The position numbers were made by a program, and so were the translations under genes. The notes under the pieces were generated by a model. That model was not told where the DNA came from and did no database searches. It saw only the letters and a program-made list of their open reading frames with translations. Shown piece after piece: positions 1 through 12,486 of a DNA stretch of 64,000 nucleotides (position 1 is the stretch's first letter; the number at the start of each line of letters is the position of its first letter). This DNA is from Macrocystis pyrifera (taxonomy: Eukaryota; Sar; Phaeophyceae; Laminariales; Laminariaceae): positions 7,535,805 to 7,599,804 of the forward strand of contig JASSKH010000009.1 in assembly GCA_031763025.1 (NCBI GenBank). Direction: 5' to 3'.

Positions 1-1221
1 GGACGGCTGCAAAAGCTTGACACCACTTGGCCACCAAGCACAATGGGTCAGATGGACGGCGTGCAGTAGGCATTGCGTCCCGGTGAAACCTGCGGTTAAC
101 AGTTGCGCTTGCATTAATACTCCCCATCCTCTTGAGGTGATAGAGACTGCGTCTGCTATTGTTTCCACTCCCGGAGCTGCTGGTTTCGCGCTGTCGCCCC
201 GTGGCTGCTACTTCTCCTGCTTCTGCCCCTACTGGCGCAGAAAGGTTGTGGGGCTGCGAACAGTACGTACATAGCCTATTGCGTCAATGTTTCGTAAGTT
301 GCAGTTCAACTAACTAAACCGCATCATGAGTATCGGGATATTTAGATGGCCTTTCAGCCGGTCTTGTAGTAGACGACTTGCAGCGACGAGCCGTCGATAG
401 ACATTGCTGTAAGAGGCCATCAAGGTTGGTGAACTGGAGTGTTTGCACACCCCCATGTTGACGCGTCAAACCGCACCTGACCTTACCACAGTTCATCGTC
501 CCAAACGTTTACTGCCCTCAAGCGGCCTGTTCTCAAGAGTCATCCATTCTCCACATCCTCGATACACAGCGTGTGTGCTGGGTCAATTTGACGACTGACG
601 GCGCGAATCTTTGCAGTCTACTGCTCAGGAGTACCCTCGAATATTCGTCACATATATTGGATCCATCATGTATTCAGCGCGCGCGAATCGGGAACCATCG
701 TGAACCCGGAGCAGGAGCAGCAGCAGGAGAGTTTTACAAAAAGACCCTCAGCTTTGCTCTGATCTTTTGGCAATCCGACGACACAGTTCGGTTCCGTGAT
801 TCAGTGGCACAACACAGGCTCGGGCGGATGTTGGTTTTGTTTTTCAGCACCGCGATCGAGACTCGGGTTCGTCTTCTATCTACTAGATGTTCCGACACAG
901 ACTCGGGTAAGTTTGTCTGTTGGTTTACTTGTTCGTTTGTTTGTTTTATTGTCTGTTGAGGTCTGTTTGTTTATTTGTTTCTGTGTTTTTTTTACAGTGC
1001 AGCCACCGAGAATCGGATTCGGCTTTTATCCACTATATCGTGTGTCTCGGAGAAACAGATTCGCTTTAGCATCGAGAGGTCGCCATGGAGAGCGTATAAA
1101 TAGATACAGGTGGACAAATATCTCTGGAGTGCTCTACTTCTCACCACATCTGGCTCCGCCAACAACACTATAACGAAGCTCGAGGGGAAGCGGCAAAGAT
1201 GGAGCGGGGCATGAACAACTG
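1..1221. other. Upstream spacer / possible Copia-A leader
   Basis: No protein family is recognisable on either strand. The right part (about 560-1170) sits directly before the 5'-truncated gag of Copia-A and could be its old LTR/leader: it has a TATA-like GTATAAATAG near 1096 and ends near 1167 in GCCAACA. No second LTR copy was found downstream, so LTR status is unproven. Confidence 0.3.
907..997 (+). other. Intron-like segment (GTAAGT...TTTACAG)
   Basis: A 91-bp stretch begins with a consensus donor GTAAGT, is dominated by TTTG/TTTGT repeats, and ends with a long T run and TTTACAG. This is a textbook GT-AG intron shape. Flanking reading frames are open but not recognisable, so it may be an intron of a leader/untranslated exon or a fortuitous T-rich repeat. 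Confidence 0.3.
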
Positions 1222-2051
1222 GCGTGGAAAGCTCTGACTGAGAAGTACAACGGCTGCACTAAGGAGGCCAGAAGGGCGTGCGACGAGAAACTCGTCAAGA
1301 CGAAGATGGAGCCCAGTCAGGATCCGGACCACTTGTTTGTCGTTCTGGACGAATACCGTGACCTCCTCGAGGAAACGGGACAGACAGTACACGACGAGAG
1401 GTATTGGGAAACCATTATCCAAGCCCGGCAGCTACGAGCGGCGGGACTCTGGACTGGACGGCATTTCGGCACATGGTACACACTGTACACGTCGACAACC
1501 TTTCGCGCTCTGTAAGCGCTAAGCCAATCGCAGGCCGCAGCATTGCCGTGAAGGTGGTGGACCACACCAGCAGTGGCGTGCAGTGCAACTACTGCGAAGG
1601 ATTCGGACATGTCACGCAGGGCTGCGCCATCCTGAAGAAGGATCATCGGCGTGGGCCCAATCCACAGGGTCAGCGACATCAGTGAAAACAGCACTTGCCT
1701 CGCCACGGAAAAGCAGGACCAGGAGACTCGAGGAGAGGGGGAGATATTTGTCATTTGTACTCTTTTCATGAGCGCACTACGCATGCCGAAGAGGACTGCC
1801 GCACCCAACATAGTATCGGCAGTGCAAACGCCGGTGACGCCAATTACGACGCAAACTATATCGGCCACCCGATCTCGTTCACCGCAGTGGAAGCGCCGAT
1901 GGAGGAGGAAGAACTTTGGCCATTCGGCCCCACGGATGAACCAGTCGACACAAGTGAGATGTTCGGATCTTTCGCCAGCGTCAGGGGAGAAGAGACGGGT
2001 GACTCGAACTTCATGGTCGAGGAAGGTCCGGCCCATCAAGTAGAATTTTGA
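1222..2051 (+). pseudogene. Copia-A gag remnant with CCHC knuckle
   Basis: This is a nucleocapsid/capsid remnant. Reading from 1222 gives AWKALTEKYNGCTKEARRAC, which parallels AWKALNERFDAPTQEARRAC in the gag of Copia-B (24.8 kb). The frame breaks near 1430. A second frame (1404-1685) carries a CCHC zinc knuckle, CNYCEGFGHVTQGC (C-x2-C-x4-H-x4-C), and a third frame (1695-2051) has a second Cys/His cluster and an acidic tail. The first roughly 100 codons expected for this gag are absent. At least two frameshifts make it non-functional. Confidence 0.7.
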
Positions 2052-2225
2052 CAGCACATCGTCGGGGGTTGGACGGTTAAAACGTGTGCTCTAGGGATTG
2101 AGGCTATTCTCCACTATCTGTGGCTCTCGTTTGGCAACTCCCTCGATGCTCGAATGGTCAAGAACACCTATTGATATCCCAGTGTTTTTGGTGCATCACC
2201 AGAACGGAAGACGGGTCGGCTCTCA

Positions 2226-3240
2226 CGATCGGTCCCACCGCGAGGCCGCGGACAAGCTGCAGCAACGACCCCGTAAATGTTCTGGTGGACAGTGGCGCGT
2301 CGGGACATTATTTCACTGACGCCATCATCCCCGGATTTCGGGACAGACTGGAAGAGTACAAGGTGCTGGACGTACCACGAAACATCTCAACCGACCGGGG
2401 AGGGAGAAATGGATGACATTGCGCAGGGAGGGTTCCAGGGCCACACCTCAACCGCACGAGTTCATACCTTCTCAAAAGCCTTGATAGCAACCGGGTGAGA
2501 TTCGACGGGCCTGTGCCAGGCTGCGATGTGTGCGCCGTGGGCAAGAGTCACCAGTTAGCTCACCCCAAGACCGCCGATTTCAAGATTAAACTCTTTTCCC
2601 AACTCGATTTCGCAGACCTGATGGGACCTTTAGCCCCAGAGGCCCTCGGAGGTTATAAGTAATTTACAATGATTTCCGACGAGTACACCAAGCGGACGGA
2701 GACTTATTGGTTGAAGTTCAAACACGGCGTTCTCTGCTCATTTCAGGTTTTTGTACAATGTGTAGTGATTCCAGGTGGTCTCCGCATCGAGCGGTTTAGG
2801 GTAAACAAATGAAGGGAGGTGAATTCATCAGCAAGGGTTTCCAGGATTACTGCCTTCAGACGGGGGTGTCGCTCGAGTACACTAGTACCAATACGCCGCA
2901 ATAAATAGGCATGTCCGAACGCGTTGGAAGAACTCTCGCAGCTATGGTGCGGTGTATGCTTGCCGACAGCGGACTGCCAAACTTTCTGTGGGGAGAATTG
3001 ATGCTCACGGTGGCGTTTCTTGGCAACAGGGCGCCGCACTCTGCGATTGACATGCAGTCTCCGAAACATGCTACACAGAACAGAGCCGGATGTGAGACTT
3101 CTTGGAGTCATCGGCACCAAGGCCTGCATACTAAGACCTACTCCGAAAAGCTTGAACTCAAGGCCGTGGAAAGACGATAGATTGGGCACAACAACAACAA
3201 CAAGAACAAAGGCTATCGAGTGTAAGTCCGGCCACCAGCG
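2226..3240 (+). pseudogene. Copia-A protease and integrase remnant
   Basis: An aspartic protease motif, LVDSGASGHYF, lies at about 2280-2315. A gag-pre-integrase/integrase start follows from about 2480 with the zinc motif CDVCAVGKSHQ and FADLMGPLAPEALGG, ending at a TAA near 2660. Another frame (about 2820-3180) carries the end of the integrase core with the glutamate region GMSERVGRTL and PNFLWGELM. The segment from 3241 to 4208 holds only fragments of the integrase-RT linker. Stops and frame changes separate every block. Confidence 0.7.
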
Positions 3241-4208
3241 CATTATGGAGAGGCGGAACGTCATCTTCATCGAGATACCATCGCGCCCATTCATTCCCGC
3301 CACCGTTGGAAGAAACTTCGCGCCAGATGAACCCGCCAAGCAACGGCATCGACGACCACAACTACAAAACAGACTTTGACGTTCTGCGAGATCTTGGCGA
3401 TTACATTTCCGTGTTGGAACCGCTTCCCGGTGCTACCGCTGGCCACATCGCCGTAAGCGAGCGCTCAGACAATCCATCGGTGGCTGAACTCTTGGAACAG
3501 ACAGACCGGAGAGATCACTGGGAAGGACACACTGGACGGAGGAGCTGCAGGACCACGGCAAGAAGGGGCGATGCCCGGGTGAGAGCCTACGGACGGAGTT
3601 TCGCAGGAGGTTGTTCTCGAACCACGGGAGCAGGTGATGTCACCCGCGGGAGCGTCCCGGAGATTACTACTGGCTGGATCACAGCCGCTTCAACAGTGGG
3701 GACATTTGTGTCAAGAAGCGACTCCTGCGGTTCCGCGTGCTGGCACTGCAGCACAATCGTTTGCAAGACGTAACGCTCACAACCGTTCATATTCTGTTCG
3801 CCTACGTAGCGGTGATTGCCACCGGGCCCGCGCTGTCTGAGCTCCGAGGGCTGAGACTCTATACCAAGGAAACAGCGCCGGATATCGCGCATGAAACGTA
3901 CTGAGCAGAATCTGCCGTTGCATACGCCTGCACCGCGACGACCATTCAAAGCTGTTCGGTCGGGGAGAATGCGGAAATATCTTCAAACACCTTTGACGTG
4001 GTCATGACTCTCCCGACTAAGCGCAGTGGAAAGCGGCTTCGGACAAGGAAAAGGCAAGCCTGAGAACAAATAACGTCTGCAACCTCCTGCCGGTGACTTC
4101 TGCCCCCGCAGGACACAATATTATCGGCAGTAGATAGGTTTGCAAGGTCAAGGCGGACAACTAACACAAGAGACGCGTTGTTGTACTAGGATGGGGGCAA
4201 TTCCCAGG

Positions 4209-5538
4209 CATTGATTGTGGCAGCACGTTCGCCCCATCTTCAGGCTCCAGATCATCTGCCTGGTGCTGGTAATAGCGGCGGAGTACAATCTAGAGTGTTG
4301 GCAGCTAGACTTCAACACCGTGCGTCTGAACGCCGATGTCACAGAGGAAGTGCACGTCAGGATGGCACCCGGATACCAGCAATTCGACGAAAACGGGGTC
4401 CCGCTGGTAATGAGACTGTTGAAACGCCTCTCCGGCCTCCACCGGAGCCCCACTGACTGGTGGAACACGATCGTCAAAGGTCTGGTAAGAGTTGGATTCA
4501 CAAGTCTCACGTCGGACCCGTGCGTCTACACCTACTCGTAGTGCGGTGCCGTTTATATACTGACGCTCTAGTTGGACGACGTTCTCTTGCTCGGAAAAGA
4601 CGTCCTGGTGCTGAAGTGGATCAAGCAGAAGCCTATGATTCTTTTCCTAATGACAGACATGGGAGATGTATCATTCTTGCTCGGCATGGGTGTTATGCGT
4701 GACCGCGAGAAGGGGTCGGTGACCATCACCCAGGAAAACTATACCAAGTACCTGCTGGAGAGATACGGTATGTCAAGAAGTATTTCATCGTCAACGCCTA
4801 GAGTAGGAAACAATCTGTCGCTGGACCAGCCGGAGGAGAGTTTTTTCAGTAAGGAGGAGAAACAGCGTTTGCAAGTCATCATCACGGGCAGTGTAATGTA
4901 TCTTGAACAGGTGACTCGCTACGGAATTTTTAATTCGCCGTCAATCAACTGGCAAGGGTGAAGTCTCAACTGTCCAAAGCTCACATGGCAGCTCGCAAAC
5001 ATCTACTTCGCTACCTGGCCGGAACGGTGGATTTCGCTATCACGCACAAGCAAGGTGGCTTCAAGTTGACTGCGTTCTCCGATGCAAACCGGGGCAACAA
5101 CCCGGATAACGATGAGTCGATGTCCTTGTATGTTGTCTTCTTTGCGAACGCCCCGGCTATCTTCAAGGTGGGGCTGCAGGGGCTGACAACGCTTTTGACT
5201 ATGGAGGCAGGACTCGTGGCGCACGCAGCACTAGCAATGAAGAAAGCGGCTTCCCTAACATTTACAGGAGCTGAGATTCGGCGCGCGCGCGCTGGACAGC
5301 TTACCTCTATACATCGACAATACCTCGACCCTGCACGTCGCCGGAAATCGGACTTACAGTTTGCGAGTCAGGCACGTGGCTCCGCGGTACTTGTTCAATC
5401 CAGGAACTAGTCAAGGAGGGCAGAACCACCATCAAATATATTAAGACAGAGGACCAGCTTCCTGTAATTGGCACGAAGCATCTCAGTAAGCATAGGCAGC
5501 GCTCCCTCCTCAAGTTGATCAGCGAATTCAGACCTTGA
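4209..5538 (+). pseudogene. Copia-A reverse transcriptase / RNase H remnant
   Basis: The RT_2-type reverse transcriptase starts with LDFNTVRLNADVTEEVHV (about 4300-4360), continues to DPCVYTY (4538), then hits stops. The active-site box reads TL-stop-LDDVLLLGK near 4563-4590: the tyrosine position of the usual YVDD box is a TAG and the next residue is Leu. RT thumb and connection follow to 4961. RNase H (AFSDANRGNNPDNDESMSLY, about 5074-5133) follows and a last frame runs to 5538. A stop inside the catalytic box shows the copy is inactive. Confidence 0.75.
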
Positions 5539-5750
5539 AATTGAGAAGTTCAGACGATCAAACCATAAGGGTGCTTTTTGTACCGTTCGGCTTCACTTGC
5601 TACTTTCGCGGGAATGAGGGAGTTAAATTGCACAAGCTTTATGGCTTTCTATTGATCGTCAGTGTGTTAGTGAAGAAGTTGCGTTGCTTCCAACATGTAC
5701 TGGCGATCGTTGGCCATAGTTCCTCCGAGGAGGATACGACCAGCTATAAC
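5539..5750. other. Spacer between Copia-A and the foldback MITE
   Basis: AT-rich sequence without a recognisable gene. It would be where a 3' LTR of Copia-A should begin. A purine-rich stretch GGGAATGAGGGAG (about 5610) could be a polypurine tract, but no LTR copy could be paired with it. Confidence 0.3.
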
Positions 5751-6189
5751 AGGATATTTTCGGACTTCAGGATGAAAGATTACTTCAGGATGAAATGCGA
5801 AAAAAATGCCATTTTTGAAAAAATACCAAGAAAGCCAACTTTTTTTTTTTCGTTTCTGGGGTGGGTAGATATCACCACAAGGCACCACCACACGATTTTT
5901 TTGGGTCCTAGGACCCAGCGTCGCCGCTCACTGTCGCAAACGGGTTTTTACCTATTTCCGCCGTTCTCGGTGCGGGTAATAATTCGATTTTTCGTTTTTG
6001 CGGTGGTGAGAGGCGATGCGAGATCGTATGACACCAAAAATTCGCGAGGTGGTGCTTTGTGGTGACTTCTACCCACCCTAGAAAAAGGAAGACAAAAAAT
6101 TTGTTTCCTTGGTATCTTTTCATCGATTTCTAAATTTTTTCGCATTTCATCCTGAAGTAATCTTTCATCCTTAAGTCCGAAAATATCCT
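5751..6189. mobile_element. Foldback MITE (long terminal inverted repeats)
   Basis: The left end AGGATATTTTCGGACTTCAG and the reverse complement of the right end match for about 50 bp with one mismatch. The similarity continues inward, with gaps, for roughly 140 bp on each side (for example GGGTGGGTAGA near 5860 and its complement near 6070). The 439-bp element could therefore fold into one long hairpin. It has no coding capacity. Target duplication is not clear; TA or short AT duplications are possible. It ends 21 bp before the LTR at 6211. Confidence 0.75.
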
Positions 6190-6210
6190 CTTTTATTCAC
6201 ACAGCAGTAC

Positions 6211-6774
6211 TGTTGCAGCGGGTGGCGCCAGGGAGGGAGGTTCATAGCGCTGTGACTGTCGTGACCAGCGCTATGGGGAGGATAATACGGCGCGAGACCA
6301 CTGTCCTGATCAGGGTCACGCGTCGGGTCTATTCGATAGGCAGAGGGCAAGCTTTGGTTAGCATCCTCTGGGCGGATCTTATAGGGGCAGGGAGGGTCCC
6401 CGGTGTGGGAACGCCTTCGGTCTCGGGTACAGAGCCAGTAACGAGGTTCCGGGACCACCCGGTGTTTACAAAACACCACCAAGAGTGAAGAAAGAAAGTC
6501 AAAGCCAAGTGATCTGTGATACCTGTCATATCGACCCCCAGCCCCTTGGGCCCTGCCTTGCCCGTCATGCCCGTCATCGTGTCTGTGATGCTTCGTTGAG
6601 TGTTCACGCTGGCTGCTTGCATCTACTGCATTGCATCGATCCATGTTCTGCGTGACCCGATCATTACTGCTTGAAGGCACTTCCTCGAACTCCCAAACAA
6701 CAGGTGAGCCGGCCTCAGATATATAACGAACGCGGGTCCTTTTTACTGTCTGAGAGCTGTACCCTGCTGTAACA
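6211..6774 (+). repeat. LTR copy 1 (TGTTG...TAACA)
   Basis: This 564-bp repeat is identical to 16051-16614 except for five or so substitutions (for example near 6612, 6644, 6660, 6723 and 6734). It starts with TGTTGCAGCG and ends with CTGTAACA, the TG...CA termini expected of an LTR. It contains a donor-like CAGGTGAGCC near 6700. Long minus-strand ORFs across it are shadows. Confidence 0.8.
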
Positions 6775-9317
6775 TGATGAACCCAGGCAGATCGAAGTGC
6801 ATTGCAGGAGATCGGAGTGTTCGCAAAACGTGTGCAAGAGATCGGAGCGATTGCAAACTTGTGAAATAATGTCATCGTATTCTTTGTATAATCCCACGTT
6901 TGATCTCGCATAATACTTCATTGCATACTAGTTACTTAGTATATGCATACATCCACATGTTTTCGTTGTTGCCTGCCTTGTGTGATATGGGTGGAGTATT
7001 CATGGGCTATAGATATAGATAATACGTTGCAGTCTTGTAGTCTCACGAATACGAGAATAATCCAAAGAATGGATTAACCCGGCGGATATTCCGTTAGTTG
7101 AGAGTAACGTTCTCTTAGGAATGTTCCCTAGGGCGGAAAACCCCTTAGATGAGAGTAATGTTCCTTAACGCAGATAGGATCACGAAGTGAGATATTCTTA
7201 TATTAGCAGAAGAACGATTGGTAGCCATAGGAAAGTTCTGTCGGCGTACATCAGATAAGAGGAATTTAGGAGAGCTTGTGGCGTGGGGTGGGACGAGTAT
7301 ATCTGGGCGTCGAGTCCCGCCCCCCTACCTCTCACTTCTCTACCAGAGCACCTCATCAGCTCTCGCCATCAATAAGAAGATCTAAATCAGAAGAAGCGAA
7401 GCACTGCTTTCCAGCTGCCAGAACAACCTGCGTCCCTTACCGCTACCCTTACCACTACCCTAGAGCGGCCTCCGCATCACACTTGTATGATGGTGATACG
7501 TGCAATATGCTGTTATGTATTCACGCTGCCAATGGTGCTCTGCTTGTTTGTTTCGTGAGGCTTTGAATATACTTATCTGGTCAATGCATGCAGGCATACT
7601 CGTTGCTCGTGCTCCGTTTGCCTGTTGCTCGTGCTCGTCTGTTCGCTCGTTGTTCATGATCGCACACTCATGCATGTTCGTTAATAAATGACTGCATGCT
7701 ATTGACCACATATTGTCTTCAAAACCGAATGCAATCGACGGGTATCGATACAAGCCAAGGGTGCCGTACGTACTAATGCATGCATGCTCTCGTGTACCGT
7801 TTGCCTGGTTAGGTGATACCGGAAACTTTCAACGTTGAGCCTTACGCCGTTTGGGCGTACGTAACCCTATAGAACCATGAACCCCTGGAAAACACCGTGC
7901 ATTGTCGGCTGGCAAACACAGAACTTTCAAGAAAACCACGTATATTTTTGTGACTACCAGGTAGTATTCTTGCCGCGATGCTTGTAGACTACATCAGTAG
8001 TAATAGATCAATCGTCGTATTATGCACACCAAATGGAAAGTCCGATGCACGTTTGACCCTCTTCGATGTCTCCGGTCGTACCATTTTCTGTGTTGTATAC
8101 CAACCGAGCGTTGCGCTCGAGTATCAGGTATAACACCTGGAGGACTGAAAGCCAAGTACAAGAGGAAAGGACAAAAAAAAACTGGAGCAGATAAAGATCG
8201 CCTACGCAAGCCCTCGGGGGGCACGGGTCACACGGGGTGACATAGTTTCAGCTAGACGATGATGAGCTTGCACACAACGGAGCAAGGTGTGGCTTGCTGT
8301 GTCCAGAGGGCTCGGGCTAGATGTATCGATGCAGCCCAACCTGAGTAGTACCAGGGCAACAGGTACGGAGCGGGTGAAACACAACCGTGGTGATCCTTCT
8401 CTTTTTCTGATGTCGTATCCACAGTCGAAAATGCTATATTATTCTTGCTGTACGTTTTTCCTCGAGCGCAAAAAAATAAAAATAAAAATGGGGGGGGGTA
8501 GGCTGCTGTGTCGCCCTGATTGACTTAGGCTTCAAGTCACGCACCAAAGCTAGAAAACTCCCGCAGCGCATGCCGTAATATGCGAGACCACCGATGTAAG
8601 ACCAGGGACATGGACCCAATGAGATGCCGGTAGCAAGCATGACATATCGCATACCAGTGACGAGCTGCCCGGTGTGTTCGGAAAGGCATGGTATCCGAGT
8701 AGTAAATTGATTGATGTGCCGTATTCATTTAGACTACCATGGAAAGTATTATAATAATTGCTGTGGGCTGTCAATATATTGACGACTCAATTAGTCAGCC
8801 CAACCTGATCAACCGTCAGTATTTTCGTTGTCACATATCACATGTACTGGAGTTGAAGAATGTCTCGCTGCTGGTATCGAAACAGCAGTAGTAGGGAGTA
8901 CTTTTGAATATCATTGCGGGATGAGCGCCTCCCATAGATGGTTCTAAGTGTGAAGCTGGACGTAGCTACTGATGAGCCGACCATGCCACGAAACCTTGCC
9001 TACCGCCGCCCGGAGCAAAGGCGCCTCAACTCGGAATTACACAGAAGAGCCGTATCTCCGTCTCTACAATGCTATCAGTAGTCTAAACACTACGCACGAT
9101 GCTCAAAAAGATTAAAAGAATATTGCTGACGACCTGCACTGCCGTACACTATTGGTATTAATATCAGTCTAAGTGCATGTAATTTGGAAGAAAATACAGG
9201 AACCATACTGCTGCTGTACGCTGTACCTGCAGTTTTTGTTTATTTATTTCCCGAACAAGGTTGATTTATCGATATACGGAGTTGGTGAATACTAAACCAC
9301 AAGCGTACAGGGGGGGT
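6775..9317. other. Interior spacer, no gene recognised
   Basis: No protein family is visible. A short internal repeat occurs at about 7098-7113 and 7151-7165 (TGAGAGTAAYGTTC). Around 7260-7470 there is a composition shift with a C-rich stretch. Palindromic tetramers GTAC and TGCATGCA are frequent. Nothing here looks like a primer-binding site directly after the LTR at 6775. Confidence 0.4.
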
Positions 9318-9512
9318 GGCTCGCAGTATGCTTTTTACCCATACGTACATAAAGGACGTATACAATATACCCATAATACAAAAACTGTACGGCAAGATCC
9401 CGAAGGACCCTTTGGCTCGCAGTACATCTGCTTTTTGCACAAACGTACGTAGAGGACGTATACAATATATCCATGATACTAAAATTGTATGGCAAGATCC
9501 CGAGGGACGCTT
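9318..9512 (+). repeat. Tandem duplication, about 96-bp period
   Basis: Two adjacent diverged copies start with GGCTCGCAGTA at 9318 and 9414. They share GGACGTATACAATATA and GGCAAGATCCCGA. The GGCAAGATC core reappears at about 9842 and 10009 in the next duplicated block. Confidence 0.7.
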
Positions 9513-9818
9513 GAGCCTATCTCTCTTCCTATCTTGACGAGTTATTATGTTGGCTCGTTGAAACAACACATACACAGCAGTATCTGCTGGATGCACTACA
9601 CAACACCCGTATGTATATATGTACGTAGGGTGAAGAATCAGCACGGACACTATTGCTGAATGTCGACGAGTAGAAGAACGGTTTAATGTGAAGAACACAC
9701 ACATACACCATATTCACACGGGACATACTTGAAGCTGGATGAACAGAGTGAAGCTGGGTAGAAGACATTGGTCTAAAAAACTCAAGACAACAAACAACCC
9801 GGAGGATGTATATAAATA

Positions 9819-10135
9819 TGTGGGTAATACTATTGGTCGTTCGGCAAGATCCCCCTCGATCCTTGTGCCTTACGATAGTTGTCCCTTACTACCGCAGCAA
9901 AGCATCAACACCACTGCCTCTCGGCATAAAGTACTGTCGTGAAGCCGTTCTATATGGTATTCATACTACTATAAAGAAATTGACTGTTGGTGATACTATA
10001 GGTCGTACGGCAAGATCTCCCTCGATCCTGGGCCCTAAAATAATGTCCCATACTGCCGCAGCAAAGTATCAACACTGCTGCTCGCAGCAAAGTATCAACA
10101 CTGCTGCCTCCCGGCATGAAGTACTGCAGTGAAAC
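9819..10135 (+). repeat. Tandem duplication, about 167-bp period
   Basis: Copies start at about 9819 and 9987. They share CGGCAAGATC, CCCTCGATCCT, GCAGCAAAGTATCAACAC and CGGCATGAAGTACTG. Inside the second copy a 26-bp part (GCAGCAAAGTATCAACACTG) is itself doubled at about 10059 and 10085. The block shows nested, stepwise tandem expansion. Confidence 0.7.
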
Positions 10136-10551
10136 CGGTCAGCTGTCCAGTACAGCAATCAGGTTTTTGTTCGGGTAAAAGCACCGCATGAAACCTACAT
10201 TGAAACTGAGTGAGCAATGAGATAATTACTGCTGTGCATGAGCTTCGTACGATACTATTCATATTGTACTTCTCCGTCCATGGCCAAAGATTCGATTGAA
10301 GCATTATTATCTGCTGTAGATTACGTAAAAAGTGTCCGCACAGAAACACAAAGAATATATTTATTAGGGTTCGACCTTCCATATACTTTTACCCGATCTG
10401 GGTCGTGGCCCTGAAAGAGTTTCGTTGGTTTTGACACGGTTGGCCTATTCCTTTCATCTAAAGGCCCGCGTGGTCTAGTGTGTCGCTTCTGTTTTTAGCG
10501 TTGAACCATGGAGCTCGAATCTCAAGATGGATGAGGCGGGGATTTACGCAA

Positions 10552-12486
10552 TATAGGGTTTCCCCGTGAAAAAAAAACGTCGCGAAGATCGTCGTCTGGG
10601 GAAAAAAAAGACATCTCGAGGTTACGCCGCTTTATTATCCGTAAAAATACGAAAATCTGGGAATTTTACCACGACGAAAAAATCTCACGAGAGGTACTTT
10701 TACGACCTGTTTTTTTTCGTCGTGAGGATGAACAGCTGCGAACAGACCGCACCTAGCCCATCCCCCCCTGCTCCATATATCCCAACCTTGGCATCCCTCA
10801 TCTGGATCGCTGAAAGCAATCCACAGCAGCAGTGAATACCACGACGACAATACCGCTTCAACGTGGGGCCGGCCGGCACCGCAGGAGATACTGCTTTCTG
10901 TTTGGGTGCGACCCATCTACAGCTCTGCGCTGATCGCCTGTTGAGTTTCTTGTCGACGGAAACATGTCCTCGGGTGCACGCAGCAAGGGGCATGCAACCA
11001 CACCAACAGCGAGCGCAAGACATTCCCTTCGCACTCGCACCCCGCAGAACCTAGGCCGTCGCGAAGGGTATGGAGAGCCGCAGCATGCCGGACTGGGGGT
11101 GGAGGGGGGTGGCGTTGGGCCAGTGAGGGCGACCGGGAGCAACAGCTCTTCTGTGCGTCTGGGTGATAGCTTTCAAATTGGCTCGCTGGGACTCTCACCG
11201 GAGTTGTAATTTGTGAGCACGAGGGGTGGGGGAGCTGCTGCTGTCACAGTGGTTGGAGGTTCGAGCGGGGTGGAGGAGGCAGATCACAAGGACGAGGATG
11301 AGCAGGGGGGGAATAACGCAGGCGGCGGTACCGCAGCAGGATATATATGCTTGGGGTTGTACGTAGCGGGTCATTCGGAGCATATGGCGTTCGTATGATG
11401 TACGAAGCAACATGCACGGAGGATCGCTGCCTACGTGATTTTGCGTTTTTGAAGAGACGTGATTTTGCGTTTTTGAAGATACTTCGTACTGCTGTAATGA
11501 CCAGATACTGTACGAGGTATGACACCTGGTACGAAGTACTGCTGTTTGCTCTATGTACTCGTGTGTGGGGCAACTGCTGCTGTACGACCTTCAGGCATCC
11601 AGTAAACAACACACGCGTGATTGGACCCACGAATGGAAGGGGTGCGCAATGGCAGTAGCGCCAGTTTAGCAGCTGTTAACCGTGTCATGAGATAGATGCG
11701 GGTTCATGAGTTACAGGTGATGAGAGCACATCAGGGATGCGCGAATCGGCATACTGTAAATAAATGTAGGAAATTGGATTTCACGAACTCTTACAGACGT
11801 GTGAACCTTCCCCCTCCCTTGCGTACAACGTCTGCTGCTGTACAAACTTGGGGCCGCCGTATGTGAATTTACACGCAGACATGCACGGTCGCAACGCACT
11901 ACTATTTTACCCCAACCTACCCGCCGTCCGTAGGGACTCGTACCACTTTTGTTAAACGAAAGCTTTTATCTTTACACACCCGCGGGGATAACTACCGTTT
12001 CCATGTCATCATCAGTGTCCCACGGAAAAAGAGAACCTGGGTTGTAAAATCTTTTGCTGCAATTCGACGACAGTTTATCGGCGACCAGCACCCCCCACTC
12101 CCCGACACAACACATTACCTCCTCCAACACAATCGAAACTACTCGTCGACATCCAGCCTCTAACCAAGACACCTCCAAGAGAGTATGCCGGACAATGATT
12201 CCTCTTCGAATCCTCAGTTTGGCGAGACGATTACGTACGAAGCGGACGACTCCTATCTTGAATGGTACGTGCGTGCGTTGGATTTTACTTTTTTGCGGAG
12301 CATGCGGGCCTTCGTTGTTCACGAAAAGGCACGAGCGGCGAGATCTCGAATAACTTTCGCAGACCACTCGCCAAACTGTCCTTCAAACGTCACGGCGAAC
12401 TTCACGGCGATATTTTATTAACTGAGACGACGTTCTCCGCGACGTTCTTTCACGGCGTTTTTTAAAAAATACGGGGAAACCCTATA
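10552..12486. mobile_element. TIR DNA element nested in the LTR interval
   Basis: The left end TATAGGGTTTCCCCGT (10552) is repeated in inverse at 12471-12486. Further inward AACGTCGCG and CGTCGTCT also match in inverse, giving imperfect TIRs of about 46-62 bp. AAT flanks the ATAGGG ends on both sides, a possible 3-bp target duplication. Possible exons inside include an ORF from 10964 (81 aa, MSSGARSKGHATTP) and one from 12185 (MPDNDSSSNPQF), but neither shows a transposase motif. The element is probably non-autonomous. A 23-bp direct repeat (GTGATTTTGCGTTTTTGAAG) lies at about 11435 and 11459. Confidence 0.6.

Larger units (their letters stand above)
1222..5538 (+). mobile_element. Copia-A: degenerate Ty1/copia retrotransposon
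   Basis: Remnants of gag, zinc knuckle, protease, integrase, reverse transcriptase and RNase H follow each other on + in Ty1/copia order (integrase before RT). The 5' end of gag is missing and each domain is spread over several frames with internal stops. The last readable segment, an RNase H tail, ends at the TGA at 5536-5538. No LTR pair can be matched. The gag, integrase and RT segments resemble those of Copia-B at 21-25 kb, so both belong to related lineages. The element is clearly dead. Confidence 0.8.

Noticed and set aside
6171..6911. 246-codon minus-strand ORF (and its twin at 15879-16520)
   Set aside because: Both copies lie on the LTR and read antisense to it. They are identical because the LTRs are identical, and no domain is present.
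10468..10541. tRNA-like segment (GTGGTCTAGTGTG, GAGCTCGAATCTC)
   Set aside because: Box A/B-like pieces and a CCCGC/GCGGG stem exist, but spacing after the T-arm is wrong and the anticodon arm has an oversized loop. At best a tRNA-derived relic.
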